Assembly: GCA_900095095.1 (NCBI GenBank)
Contig: FMBT01000387.1
Location: 1-64,000 of the forward strand
Origin: Fragilariopsis cylindrus CCMP1102
Taxonomy: Eukaryota > Bacillariophyta > Bacillariophyceae > Bacillariales > Bacillariaceae
Length of the DNA stretch: 64,000 nt
Direction of reading: 5' to 3'
Below the pieces are notes generated by a model. It was not told where the DNA came from, ran no database searches, and saw only the letters and a program-made list of their open reading frames with translations. A program made the position numbers and the translations under genes. Shown one piece after another: positions 33,285-45,947 of the stretch. Numbering within the stretch: the stretch's first letter is position 1; the number at the start of each line of letters is the position of its first letter.

Positions 33285-34474
33285 TGCGATAAAGTCACCA
33301 GGGGTAAAAGAGGTGATAAAGATGGCGACTGTCGACGATATCGGGTGGCCTGGCTTTTGTGTTTTGTTTGCTACTACAAGCTTCCATTCAATCTCGATGC
33401 GACTGAAAACAGAACGTGCGATTATTTTATTGGGTGGACCTTTGAACTAAATAAATGTGAACTGTACAAGCAGTGTGGTGATTTATTTGAACTTGTTTGT
33501 GTTTAAATTGTGAGACGGAGTCTAATATGTAAATGGTATTTTGATTCTTTAAGTACTTAAGAAATTGAAATGTTATACGTGAATATCTATCCGCGCGTGA
33601 TCTTTTTGCGCCATTTTTTTATTGGTCAACTCCTTCATTCTTGAGTTATTGAGGTGGATATTAGATAATGTGGTAGATACAAAAAGGAATAACATGCCTT
33701 TACCATCACTCTTATTTGTACCCACAGTCGAATGACGCATCCTTAGTAATACTAGTAGGTTGGAGCAGGAAAAGATGTCATCAAGTGAGAATAAAAAGAT
33801 TTTCATGATGATTATTTGTCCAGTATTTTCTACTGAGAACAATGATAACTACTTCATCATGATGATCTCAATAATGATGGCAAAAAAGGTGCACCTAACT
33901 GACAGGTTTACACCCATTTAATGATGCGTGACCTGACTCATGTTTTGGGGAAGTTATCCTACTGGATAATATATGAGGCATCACTTCTTTGGTTGGAGGG
34001 ATTCTTTACATTATTTATTATACCTGACATAAAAGATTTTACATTTTCATATGGACACAAAATGCATCTTCAAACCATTATTGTCAGAAGATGATATATA
34101 CTTGGCTAGCTATACAGTTCATACTTGTACCGCATGTTTTGCTACTTGACAACAATTTTTTAAGATGAGGGGTTTCAGATAAAATATGGTTCTCCTGCTC
34201 AATTTTTGTTTGCGATGATCCACAAAATCCGAGATCGCTATTAATAGCCAATTTTTTTCTAAAACTGAAAACTATCATCATAAATGATGGATGATGCGCC
34301 GAAAAAAGCATAACTCAAAAACAACTGATTGAAAATAGACAGCAGTCACATACTAATAGAGCCATCATAATATTATATATCATCATCTTTCTTTATCAAG
34401 ACTATCTACCTCTGCAGGCACAGTAACGACCGTCGCATTATCAAGCAGTCAGTTAGATACAGTGTGATATAGTT
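33285..34474. other. Divergent intergenic region, 1.2 kb
   Basis: Between divergent genes. Short frames on the minus strand have no motif. Two ATGATG-containing hairpin-prone stretches (around 33800-33870 and 34280) are the only visible structure. No gene is called. Confidence 0.45.
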
Positions 34475-35257
34475 ATGATTTTCCTGTCCTTTATATACGA
34501 TCAATTTCTTTTTCCGAAAACAGGAGCAAATCGATGTCGGACGACGGGTGGGATGGTTAGGAGAGATCATGCACTCCGATGGACCATCAAGATAAGCTTA
34601 TTCGTATTATTTTTTACAGTACCAGATTTATATGAACTTTCGATGGTGGCAGCGGCAGAATCATCAGACAACAACGAGAATACTGCTACGTCATCATCAT
34701 CATCATCATCATCGTCGTCGTCGTCATGGACATCTCCGGGAGAAGATTTCTTTCATTTATGTAGTAATGTAAAGGAAGATGATGTTGATAAATTTCGGAA
34801 TGTACTTGAAATGAATCCACATTGGATTCATAGTCGTACTATAGCTGGAGAAACATGTTTGCATTTAACGGGCATATATGGCAATACTGCTATAACAGAA
34901 CTGTTATTACATAATGGAGCAGATCCGAATGTACGTACATCGTTTGAAAAAGGATTAAGAATGCATCCATTAAGTTGGAATATATATGGTGGACATCTTC
35001 AGAATATTATATTATTACTAGAAAATGGTGCCGATATTAATCTTAATTTTGATTCAATGAAAGGTGATGATAAAATTGTTACATCTCTTGATATACTGTT
35101 GGAATTAATACAAAATGAACCTAACGATGAAAGATTTATTGAAATAGAAAAAGTTTTTGAACAAAAGGGAGCTAAAACTATGAATCAAATACAGAACGAG
35201 AAACAAGCGAACGTTGATAGCATTGGCGACAAGAGCGAGGACAATAACGAGCTGTAA
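34475..35257 (+). CDS. Secreted or membrane-anchored ankyrin-repeat protein
   Basis: 260-aa product if translated from 34475; a second ATG at 34553 gives 234 aa and a better signal sequence (WTIKISLFVLFFTVPDLYEL), so I favour it. A Ser run from TCA/TCG repeats precedes the ankyrin region: DDVDKFRNVLEMNPHWIHSR, GETCLHLTGIYGNTAITELL, HNGADPNVR and HLQNIILLLENGADINLNFD, i.e. three to four repeats with GxTxLHL and NGADxN signatures. The C terminus is charged and ends in NNEL, not a canonical retention signal. Ankyrin repeats mediate protein binding; in the secretory pathway the partner is unknown. Confidence 0.8.
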   Translation: MIFLSFIYDQFLFPKTGANRCRTTGGMVRRDHALRWTIKISLFVLFFTVPDLYELSMVAAAESSDNNENTATSSSSSSSSSSSSWTSPGEDFFHLCSNVKEDDVDKFRNVLEMNPHWIHSRTIAGETCLHLTGIYGNTAITELLLHNGADPNVRTSFEKGLRMHPLSWNIYGGHLQNIILLLENGADINLNFDSMKGDDKIVTSLDILLELIQNEPNDERFIEIEKVFEQKGAKTMNQIQNEKQANVDSIGDKSEDNNEL

Positions 35258-35470
35258 AGTACCAAAATTAGTTGCTATAACATTTACCACCCGCCTGGAT
35301 GTTAAATAAATATTCTGAAAATAAATAACAATTAAATAGATATTCATTAATTTTGTAATTGTGGGTCCGCCACGCTACGACAAACATAGTAACATAACAC
35401 CCTATTCCCCGCCCAATATTTTTAGTATAAATTTCGCTGGGTATATCGAAAATTAAGTATATTTTTTTCT

Positions 35471-35539
35471 TTAGTTGAATACCTCCATCGTTACACGTTG
35501 GAATTCACCAAAAGTACTCCTCCATCTTCGTCGAAGTGT

Positions 35540-35572
<33 letters not shown>

Positions 35573-37168
35573 TTTTACCTTTTGTAATGACGACGAAGAC
35601 GACGATTCTTCGTCTATATCAACTAACGGTGGTAAAAGTTGATTTGATAATGGTTGTAAGAATACCGCTAATGAAGCTCGTCCAATCTTTTTCGTTTTCA
35701 TACTATGAATGTTGTCATCAGCGGAAGTAATAGTACGAGGAGAAGATGGAGGAGCCTTTACTGCGTGTGGAGTTGCTATGAATTTCCCCTTTGACATAAT
35801 CTGTAATGTTTCACCAAGTTGAAATCCTAAAGAGTGAGGCGATAACTTTACATGTACCAATTCCGGTTGTTGTTGTGCTTCGTCACTACCATTATTGTTT
35901 CCATGGTTGTTGTTTGTTTGGATGTACAATCCTGGTTTGGAATGGGTCGACGATGTTGAAGATGATACAGATTGTTGTTTCTTAGGATGACTTTCTTTCA
36001 CGTTTTTACTACTTCCTGCTTCTTCTTCTTCTTCGTCTTCTTCGTCTTCTTCGTCACATAACATCCCAGGAAGTAATGCAGTTAAACTTCCATGATCAGT
36101 GTGCCAACCACACCAGTCATCAAAAACTTGATCATTGTCAACATGTTCTTCCTCTATTTGTTGATGCTGTTGATGCTGCTGCTGCTGCTGCTGCTGTTGC
36201 CCTGGTGGGAAGTAATATAACAATCTTGCCTTTGCTGCCGTTTTACCTAATTTGAGACTATTATAAACCATCCATTCGTTATTGTCGAATGACGATAAAG
36301 ATGGATATGGATATGTCTTGTTGTGTTTATTGATGTCGTCATCGTCGAACTCGCATTGTTGTTGATGCTGCTCTTCATATAGATACAAATCGCATAGTAT
36401 AGCAATCCATAATCCTACACGTGACATAAATTTCGTCATTATTAGTAAATCTTCCTCAAGATGTGGTTGTAGAGAGGGAGGGTATACGTTCACAACAGCA
36501 GGAACACTATCATTGTTATTGTTATTGTTATTTTTATTGTCACTATCATCGTTAGATGACGATGCTATGAACGGATTCATATAGAAACTCCCCTTAGATG
36601 TGTCATATCTTCGAGTATCATCATTGTTATCAGCATTGCGGAAACTTTCTTTTCCATGTGACCAACCAATTGAATATCCCGTATCTGGTCGTTCTAATGA
36701 CATTAATTCTTTAGAAGATAAATTTGCAAGTTTCGAAGCCTTCGGTAGCAGTTTTTTTCTTAACTGTACCATATCAGATGGTAGATCTGTTATTTCTAGA
36801 AATCCTAAGGATGGTCTATTATTACTTCCTCTCCCGTCGCCGTCTTCGTCGTTAGAATTATTATTTGTGACAGACATCGTCCCGAAGGCTTCTTCTATTT
36901 TACGTAACAACGGTGCTATCATATTTCGTTGTCGTCGTAAGGTTAAGAACATTTCACGATCGTTATCATCGTTAGATTCGTCGTCATTATTATTACTGCC
37001 ATTATTATTGTCATTGAAAAACAAGTCGCACAAGTCGTCATATGATATACCTATCAATTCTCGATCGACGACGACAGCCGAATAAGTCGAAGTTGAGGCT
37101 TCCGAGAGTAGTGGCAGTATTAGTGCAAGGTGCAAAAACATCAGTATGCAGGATCTCATCCTTGGCAT
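35471..37168 (-). CDS. 2-oxoglutarate/Fe(II)-dependent oxygenase (isopenicillin N synthase-like), secretory
   Basis: 565-aa single-exon protein. Residues 1-25 are a signal peptide (CILMFLHLALILPLLSEAS). The N-terminal family part reads RPSLGFLEITDLPSDMVQLR and RPDTGYSIGWSHGKE. Iron ligands are visible as WHTDHGSLTAL (HxD) and GKFIATPHAVK (distal His), followed by the 2OG-binding Arg in GRASLAVFLQP. Long inserts of Asn, Gln, Asp and Glu from microsatellites lengthen it well beyond the ~350 aa usual for this family. These enzymes hydroxylate or desaturate small molecules; the substrate here is unknown. The signal peptide implies ER or plastid passage. Confidence 0.85.
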
Positions 37169-37449
37169 TTTCTTTCAACTAGTAGGTAAATAATATTGCC
37201 TTTCTCAGAACACTCTTTCTCTTTTCATTTCATCTTCGTATCGTTCGATCTGATCGGTCCTGTGTAATATGTTTACCGGTACCGTAGATCGTAGATGCTT
37301 GCAGAGTATTCCTTATTGATTTTCATTCGATTGTCGTTGTTTGTTCGAATACAAGTGAAAACTTGTCGAAAAAAAACAGATTCAACCTGACAATCCAGTG
37401 AGTCCCATGAGTCGAACCATTCGACTCATGAGTCGAACCGTTCGTAAAA
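37169..37449. other. Short intergenic stretch with hairpin
   Basis: Promoter-side region of the oxygenase. It contains the inverted repeat described separately (37406-37443). Confidence 0.4.
37406..37443. repeat. Perfect 11-bp hairpin plus direct repeat
   Basis: Arms CATGAGTCGAA (37406-37416) and TTCGACTCATG (37420-37430) are separated by three bases. An 18-base direct copy with one mismatch follows at 37426-37443, so the same half-site occurs in both orientations. Confidence 0.7.
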
Positions 37450-37927
37450 GTTGTTATTGTGATTCTGCTGCAACAGTCCAAACTCCATGGTATAATTATT
37501 TAGACAAAACTACCAAGCATATTTAATGACAGCAACTGGAAAATTTCCAAAATTGGTACATGTACTGGAGTGTATCTTCTGGTTTTGCTGATATGGGATC
37601 AGAATTTATTTTTGATAATAATAATCCTACGACTACAACTGCTGGTATTCCTATCCTCTCCGTACATTAAATTCAAACTCTTCTACTAGTACTTCTTGGT
37701 GGGATACATTAGGTGGACATGATACAAACATTATTAATGAATGGAGTTATATTCTACCTCTGCAATGTTGTACATTAGACTGACATACGAAAGGTTGTAC
37801 AGATTCAAATTCATCAAGTGGTAGTAGTGAAGAAGAAGAAGAAGAAGAAGACAAAACATATCATAGAGGAGGAACTAATGTTCATGCTGCTATGGAATGG
37901 ATTAATTTTCAATTCCTAAATGGTTAG
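37450..37927 (+). pseudogene. Unrecognised decayed coding sequence
   Basis: Coding-like text in changing frames: QTPWYNYLDKTT, YQAYLMTATGKFPK, WYMYWSVSSGFADMGSEFIF, then STSWWDTLGGHDTNIINEWS and, after a TGA, HTKGCTDSNSSSG, a Glu run from GAA repeats, and RGGTNVHAAMEWINF. At least three frame changes and one stop interrupt it, and there is no plausible start. The Trp/Tyr-rich composition suggests a secreted or carbohydrate-active protein, but I cannot assign a family. Confidence 0.4.
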
Positions 37928-38943
37928 TTAGATGCATTAATTTGTAACAGATTGAGTCAACATTGAATGTGATGTTTTGGCTTTACCAAGCAGGCATTCA
38001 AAGAAAAACAGTAACTGTCTAAAGAGAAAACAGTAAGTAAAAGAAGATGGTATAGAAATATGCATGGTACAAATACACAACACGAGAAAGAGGTATGATA
38101 TGTCATGTAAAAACCATCTTGACCAGTTTTCTTCATCCATACTTAAAGTAGTAAGCCATCTATAAGATATAAGCTAGGCTAACAGCAATTAGAAAGCAAA
38201 ACACCATAGAAAAGCTCAGAATAAGATATTTCTGTTGATATTTCATACATTGCTTCTTAAAGTTGATTGGTTCACAATCTGTTAGCCCGGGTAGTTATTG
38301 TCCTTGTTATGTTGTCTGCGTAGGTGTCACTGGAACTAATTATTTGTGTTGCGTGATGAGTTTTCTAAATAATCCTAGTAGTGCATTTTCTATATAAAAC
38401 AAAAACTTATTGATGGGTACATGTTTCCATCTTCTGCCACCATGACTTAAATGATACTATTATACTATATCATGATTATCCTGCAGTAGAGGAAATTTTA
38501 GTAGATTTGTTTCTGTTTTTCGTTTTTCTCAAATGACGTCGGCCAGACGATCGCTCGTCATGCGTGCTTGTACGTGATAATTTCAAATTGGAACGCTTTA
38601 CACGAACAACAACAACAAAAGTAGTGAGGACAACTCAACAACTCAACGATAGCTATAATACCACAAAAGACAAGACGACAATGGTGGTTATTGTTGTCGC
38701 TGATCTTATTTACAATAACTGAAAGAATCTAAAAGAACAAGAAGGCATCAATCTCTTATCGGAATAGAGTCATCGAAGATAAATACAATACCTCTAAAAT
38801 TGTAGAGAGCGTAATATTTCAGAACGCATTTTTACTCGAAAATCACTATTAAAAGATATAATATCCTTTTGCGTTCCAATCCGTTCGTTCCCTTTTTTTT
38901 CCACAAGTAACTGTGATTTAATTTTGGAATTATAGTTATCACC
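37928..38943. other. Intergenic region upstream of the TPR gene
   Basis: AT-rich; no gene seen on either strand. The last ~400 bases should contain the TPR promoter. Confidence 0.5.
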
Positions 38944-41900
38944 ATGTCATCTTCTCAACAACAGGAATCCCATAATGATGGACCCGATAATGTTGATGGA
39001 GAAGGAGGAGGAGAAGGAGCAACTGCAATGGACACAACCGCAACAGCAACGTCAACGTGGGACTTAGCTCGAGAGGCATCGTCAAAGCTGGTATTACAGT
39101 CCCATTTGGAAGACATGGAAACCCGTGCCACGAAACAGAAGGAAGAACTTCAACAACTCCGTCGTAGAACGGAGGATGCTGAAACGTCTTTGGCTGGATC
39201 ACGAAGGAAGATAGAAACGTTAGAATCCACTGTTCAAGAAAAAACTGATATCGCAGAACGATTTGAAAAGGAACTCCGGGGAGGAGAAAAGGAGAATGGA
39301 ATTCTGAAAGAATCGACTGAAGCTGAACGAGAACGTGCCGATCGATCACAGGTCGAATCGGACCGATTACGAGAAGAAATTAGGTACGTGAAAATAAATA
39401 AACAAACACACACACACATACACAATCAAAATAATAGAAATGCGAAACGCTATGTATGTGTTTGGTCTGGAAATATTATTTTTTATTCCCATGAAGATTA
39501 TTGTGGATACATTCTTCTTTACTTGATGTTTTTCAATATAATTCTCATTTACTATTCCTCTCCTTCTTCCCTTGCGTTGATTCTCTCTCTTTTGGTGTAA
39601 CATTATTATATTTACTTTATACTTATTATCAACAATAACATAAAATACAACACAATAAAAGTCGTCTAACGGAATCCAATCGGTCCTATCAGAAACAACT
39701 TGCTGAGGCAGAAGCGCAAGCGAAACTTGATGATTCTTCGTTGCTGCCACTGCAATTTCAGAATCAACGTCTTGAAACTGAGCTCGATAACGTTCGAACG
39801 CATTCGACGTGGTTGGAGGGAGAACTACGGGAAAAGTCAGAAGAACTTTCCCGATTCAAGTCGACAACCGTGTCCGAATCGGCCCAAGCTCGTGCAAGGT
39901 TGATGTTGCTCAGTCTGAGCGTGATGAATTGTCCGTCGAATCAGATCAATTGCGTGAACAAATCGAGAGAATCCAAATGAAAACAGAGAATTTGTCACGA
40001 CAGCTCTTAGAAGCGCGACAGGAAGCTAGCGATGCTAGAATTGGTGCTGAAGAAGAATTAACAGTCTCCCGTAGATTGGTTGATTTGCAAAAAGAACAAT
40101 TGCTCCGTTTGGAGCAAAAGCATGATAGTCTTGCCAAACGGATGGACGGCATGAAAATGTTGGCGGTAGCAGCCGAAAATGATGACGTTGCCCGATGGAA
40201 TGAACGAGAGCTGGAATTGAGAGAAGTATCCCAAAAGGTTTTGCGAGAACAGTCCACAGAATACGAAAAACAGCTGGAGTCGATGAAAGAAGAGGTTCAG
40301 GTCGTTAATCGTCGTTGTCAAAGAGCAGAAGATGGACTGATGTTGATCGAGGGACCCCCAGCGACAACGACACGACTTGTACTTCCTCCTAGTCGTGGAT
40401 CTTCTGATGACGAAGGCGAGCAACCTATCGGTTTGATGGAAATGCACAATCGAGTGGCACAAGCCGAAGATGCCTTGAACGCTGAAATTTTACGTCGCAA
40501 GAAGGCAGAAATACGAGTATCACGTATTGAATCAGAAATCCAAGCGAGTGCTCCAGTCTTCATCCGTCAAAGAAAAGAATACGAAATGGCTGTTCACAAT
40601 CAGAAGGAATTACAAACTCGAATGGAAGAAGCTTTGGATGAAGCGGCAGCATTTCATAGTGAATCTAGTGTTCTGCAATCGGAAGTGTCCCGTTTGAGGA
40701 ATGAAAACAAGGAGTTCAGCGATGAAGCCAAGGGATTGGCCCATCAAGTCCGGGATATGCTTATTGCCCGCAGTACGGGAGTAGACAACCCTAACGTAGC
40801 ACAGACAGTTTCTCAAATGCAGTCCGCAAATCAACGATTGCTAAAGGAATACCGAGATTTGACTGCCAAAGTGAAGGATTTAGAAGCGAAACTTCAGGAA
40901 AATGATCTCCACCAAGAAGTGGAAGACTACAAGAAAGAGTTGGCAGTATTGGCAGAAGATCGGAAGCGCCAGGAGGTTATGGTAGAAAGTATCGTCCAAC
41001 AACGCGATCTTTATCGCGCCCTTATCAATAGGCAAGATACGAACCTATTAAAGGGCAACGGCGACGAAAGCTCTGCATTGGCAATCGTCAAACGTCAATC
41101 GGAACAGAGTAAATCATTGAAGGAACAACACGAAAAGCTATCAAAGGAATACTTCGTAGCAAAAACACAATTTGACATCATGACAAAAGATCTAGAAGTG
41201 GCATCCGAACGCCTACTACGCTACGAATCACTCAATGAAGAACTAACAACATCAATTGATCGTGCAAACATAGAAATCTCGAAAGGCGCGGCTGCAGTTG
41301 CACGGAGCGTAGCAGAGGCGACCTTCTACAAAGACAAAGTTCAGATGTTGGAAGATACGCAGCAAAGAAATCGACAAGAAATCAAGATCGTCACATCATC
41401 GAAGAATAAGTTGATGACAATGAATACAGGACTCGAACAAAATATATATAAGGTGAATGCTGAATGTTCCAAAATGGAGAACGAACTTCGACTAGCGAAA
41501 TCCAAACTCCATTTGGCGGAAGCTCAAACTGAATCAGCCAAGACAGCAGAAAAACGCATCGTAGAGGAATCAAATCAGCTAAGGAATGAATTATCTAGGC
41601 AGGGTGCTGTCCTTGACCACGTGCAGAGGATTGAATCATCTTTGTTGTTGAAGAATAATGCAGATATTGAATCGTACAAGATCGAGATTATCACGCTAAA
41701 AGAGAAGCTTACATTATCCGAGAAGAAACAAGATACCGATCTTGGAGATCTGAAGGGGAAAATTTTAGATCAAGAAATTCAACTAAAGCAATTAGAGATC
41801 AGTCGCGAGAAGGCAACCAATGAAGCTCTAGAGGCGAAAAAGGAATATCTCAATTCGTTGAAAAATCTCGAGGAAGCAAAGAATAAGACTTCCGTTTTGG

Positions 41901-44900
41901 ACGGTCAGCTCAAGATTGCCAAGAAAAAGCTCGGAGAAACTAGTGGGAACGAAGACGACACTGAATCCGATCTTCAAGGCAAATTAGAATCCATAACTGC
42001 CGAACTAGAAGGTTCGAAAAAGGCCGCCGATACCTGGAAGATACGAGCAGCAACGTACGAAAAGTTGGCCAAGGACAATGAAAAGGCTGTTTCCGAGATG
42101 ACAAAGGCTTCGAATGATACGAAGATGTCGCTCGAGGAAGATATAACGAAACTCAAAGAAGAATTGGAACGAACAAACACAGAAATGACGAAACGGAAAG
42201 AGGTCATCACAGAGCTAACAAACGATCTTTCGGCTCAACGAGGAGAGAGAGAAAATGCAGTGAACGAAGTGAAGCAGCAAATTTCGGCCTTGAAGGCAAG
42301 CGCCGAAGAATTTCAAAAGAAAGCCGAAGACGTGGAATTCCGTTATGCGGAGCTACAAAATGATACCAATGTTCTTCAAGTTGACCTTGCCGAGGCTCAA
42401 AGTAACTACGAAAGGGAACTCACCTTACATGCTGCAGCTCGGACAGATTTACGTACCGCTCGTGAAGATTCCGAGAAAGCAAATCGTCTGAGAAATACCG
42501 CCATGGAAGAAGCCGCTACATTGCGAATCGAGTCCAAGGTTCAGAAATCTATACTAGAAGTAGAGAAATCAAAACGTGAGGAGACCAAACAAAATTTCGA
42601 AAAGAGAATCGAGTCGTCGAGTGCTGAAAACTCTCTGTTGCACACACAATTGGAGAAAATTAATGAGCAGATCGAAAAGATGAATTCACGCAATACTGAA
42701 GCAGAAGGTGACGGCGAAGAAGGCAAACACGAGGATGTTTCGGGAGATGAGGAGACGATGAAACTCCGCAATACTGTCTCAGAGCTTCGAGAAATTGTCA
42801 AATTTGTACGTACCGAGAAGGATGCGATCCAAGGTCAATTGGATGCTTCTCGTCGTACCATCGAAAGGGAACGCACAAAACTTTCTACAGCACGTCGAGC
42901 CGCTGAGGAAGTGCAGGCTGAGCTGATAGTTCTCCAAGAATCCTCGAAAGAGACCAATGATGGCGTATCCGAAGGCGGTACTTCCATGGCTGATAAGCTT
43001 AAAGCGACAGGAGAACAATCCAGATTACTCGGTGATAGCAACGCTCATCTACAACAACAGGTCCAGGAATTGCAGAACAATCTTACCATTATTCGACAAG
43101 AGCTCAAGACATCGAAGAGTGCTCTACAACCAGCTGTGAATGGTCAGAAGGAGTTGGAATCCGACAAGGCGGCTTTGCTTGCTGAAAAAGAAAGTTTACT
43201 CCGTGAGATCGAAGATTGGAAGGGACGAGTACAAAGTTTGGTAAGTCGATTCAATCAAGTGGATCCAGAAGAACATTCAAAACTTGTCAAGGTGAAGGAT
43301 GATCTTGAGAAGCAAGTTGAAACGTTGGAACAGAAGAGTGCGACTGCAGAGAACGAGGCGAAGCGGATTAGAGCTCTCGCTAGCCGTGCTAGTGCCCAAC
43401 TCACTCAGTACAAGGCAAGTTGTGCAAATAAAGAGAAGACAATTGAAAAACTAACAGCAGAAAAGGAAACTTTAGCAAAGTCGCAAAAAGAATCTGCATC
43501 GAAGAAAGACATGGATGAAATCAAGGAGAAACTTACAAAATTAGAGAAGGAACTAGAGAGCGAAAAAATTCAAACTAAGGGAGCTATCGGCATGAATGAG
43601 AAACTGAGAGACATGTTAAGACGGTTTAAGCAGAACATCCAGGAACTTAAATTGAAAGAAGTGGGTTTGGACAAGGAATTGTAGAAGCACGATCTAAGAT
43701 TGCACAGAAGGAAGCCGATACAGCCAAAGCGATGGCTGCGTTGAAGCAGGAGAAGGAGAAGAAACAAACCGCCCCTGCAACAGGAACTGCTGCTACTACT
43801 GCCTACTACTAAAGCACCGACCAAGTCTTCGGTAGTAGAACCGACGTCTACACCGGCACCGGCACCGGCGAAGAAGAAATCTACGGCAGCTATAACCGAG
43901 AAGCAATCAGTGTCCATAACTCCTATCTCAACTCAATCAAAAGCCGTGATCGAGAAGAAAGAAGAAAAGGTCATGCCACAAGTACCTCCTGGTGGATTCA
44001 AGTTTGCACCGAGTAACATTTCGACGACAAGCTCTCTTTCGAAGGAAGTGAAACCCAAGCAGCAACCGGCATCGAAGGTTGCGCCAAAGCAAAATGCATC
44101 TATCCCAGAAAAGAAAGGAAACGAAATTTCCTCTAAGAAACGGCCTGCAAAAGAAATTGTCGAAGGGGTTCCACCTGTACGAAAGAAGATCCTATCGCAG
44201 TAGCAGCCGCAGCATTAGCTCTGCTGAATCAGACTCAAAGAAAACAGGTTGACGCCGAAGGCGAAGTGAAAACAGAGATAGAGACCGTAGCAGCAGTTAC
44301 TACTCCGAAAAGCCCACCACCTCCAGGTAGAAGAACATCAGGGGAGAGCAAGGAAATGAGTTTCAAACTTAAACTCCTTGAAAGGAAACGGAAGCTTGCC
44401 ATGAAGATGAAGGAATTAGAGGAAAAACAAAGCAAGCAAGAAGAATCGAAGGTTTCGGCTGAACCGGAATGCACTGAACCCGAGGCAAAACGAAACAAGA
44501 CCGAGACAACAAGCATCGAGAATAAATCCGAAGACGCAGGTATTTCAAAACCCCAAACTCAATCTGCCGTACCGCCTGTACTGGATCCAAAGGCGTCGTC
44601 ATTTACTCCCGTGTCTAGTTCAAAGCCTCCTCAAGCAGCACCTGTATCATCTGATGATAAAAAGAAATGTTGAGGATGGTGATGACGAGGACGGTGAGAT
44701 GGAAGAGAGCGAGGAAGCCACTACTACTACTAGTACGGAAGGGACTAAATCCAAGGGCGATACTCCAACGGTAGGTGGTGAGGCTCTTCAACCGCAAGTA
44801 TCTTTGGAGGTGGGACGACTAATATGACGCTAGTCGATATTTGGCGGCGGAAGTGCTAGCACTGGGTTCGGCCAAGGATCGTCATCGACATCCTCCTTTG

Positions 44901-45399
44901 GTAACCTTCTGGTTTTGGTGGAGGAGGATCAGGATTTGGTTCTGGCACAAAAACACCATCTGCGTTTGGAGGAAGTAAGACAAATGATACAAGTAGTAGT
45001 GGGTTTGGTAGTAGCAGCGGATTTGGCGCTCCTTCCGCAACAGCGGCAAAGACACCATTATCGACATCTGGTTTCGGTGGTTCCAGTTCCACCTTCCTTG
45101 ATATCAAGCCGCCTGGAGCAGGTGCTGTACGGCAATTTTCTTTTGGAAGTGGAGGATCATCTATCACGCTTCCAACACCAGGGACGACGACCACTAATCC
45201 TCAAATGAATATGTTCAACGCCTTTTCTTCACCTGCGGGATCATTGCAACCTTTTGGTAGCGGTGGTGGTGGTGGTGGTACTACTGGAGGCCAAGCAGTT
45301 GCGACCAAACCTCTATTTGGGCAAGTGAGCACAGAGCAAAGCAAAATCGAAGAGAAAGAAGAAGAAGAAGGAGAAGAAGCTGAGGATGGCGAAATGTAA
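38944..45399 (+). CDS. TPR/MLP-type nuclear pore basket protein with FG-repeat tail, frame changes near 3' end
   Basis: Very long coiled-coil protein of roughly 2050 aa once frames are followed. Exon 1 is 38944-39384; intron 39385-39659 (GTACGT...AAG). Exon 2 is coiled coil from ~39660 to ~43700 (a 1291-codon uninterrupted frame ends at 43684), rich in Glu, Lys, Leu heptads. A Lys/Pro/Thr/Ala-rich region follows with VPPGGFKFAPSN and basic KKRPAKEIV and KRKLAMKMKELEEK, then an FG-rich segment (GFGSSSGFGAPSA, STSGFGGSSSTF, FSFGSGG, KPLFGQVS) and an acidic end EEEGEEAEDGEM. Coiled coil plus length match TPR/Mlp1/NUA, which form the nuclear basket and guide mRNA export; the FG tail supports pore residence. 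One frame change lies near 39900 and about seven more between 43680 and 44920, where the protein-like text jumps frames. Confidence 0.83.
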
Positions 45400-45947
45400 A
45401 CTTCGGAGGACGCCACCACCAAATAAAGAAAACTATTTCTATCTTAATGCATATCAGTGGGGGACATTGTTCTATTAAAAATGACGAAGACAAATAATAA
45501 TACAATTTATTTATATAATAGCCATAACAAGAAAGAGCGAAAATCGTTTTATTTACTGAAAATAAGTGAATTGTTTATATAGCTGTTCGAAACGCATTTT
45601 CTGCTTTTTTCATGCTTATCCTAGAGTTATTATTCTTTGTTGTTTATTTTATTTGTACATTTATTATTTTCGTTTCGTGATGTGAATTCAATCCGAGTAT
45701 TCTACTCAAATTAATCAGTGTAAAAACCGGCATGATATAAATGAATTAACATATTCCTCTCGATTTTTCCGGAGCGAGATAATTGACTGGGTTTTGAAAA
45801 CGGTAATAAGTAATAGTATAAGAAGTAGATGCAGTAGCGAAAATGTTGCTTGTTGATGATGATGATGATTTCTAGCACTTTTTCTTCCTGTTATTATATT
45901 AATTATATACACAACATATTATGTTATGTTTATTTTTATTATATTAT
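45400..45947. other. Convergent 3' spacer
   Basis: AT-rich UTR sequence between TPR and TIM23; no gene seen. Confidence 0.5.

Noticed and set aside
44806-44829. 24-base in-frame segment starting GT and ending AG with a CTAAT, inside the TPR tail, suggestive of a mini-intron
   Set aside because: A neighbouring frame reads straight through it as SIFGGGTTNMTLVDI, ideal FG-type protein, so two small indels explain it better than a 24-nt intron.
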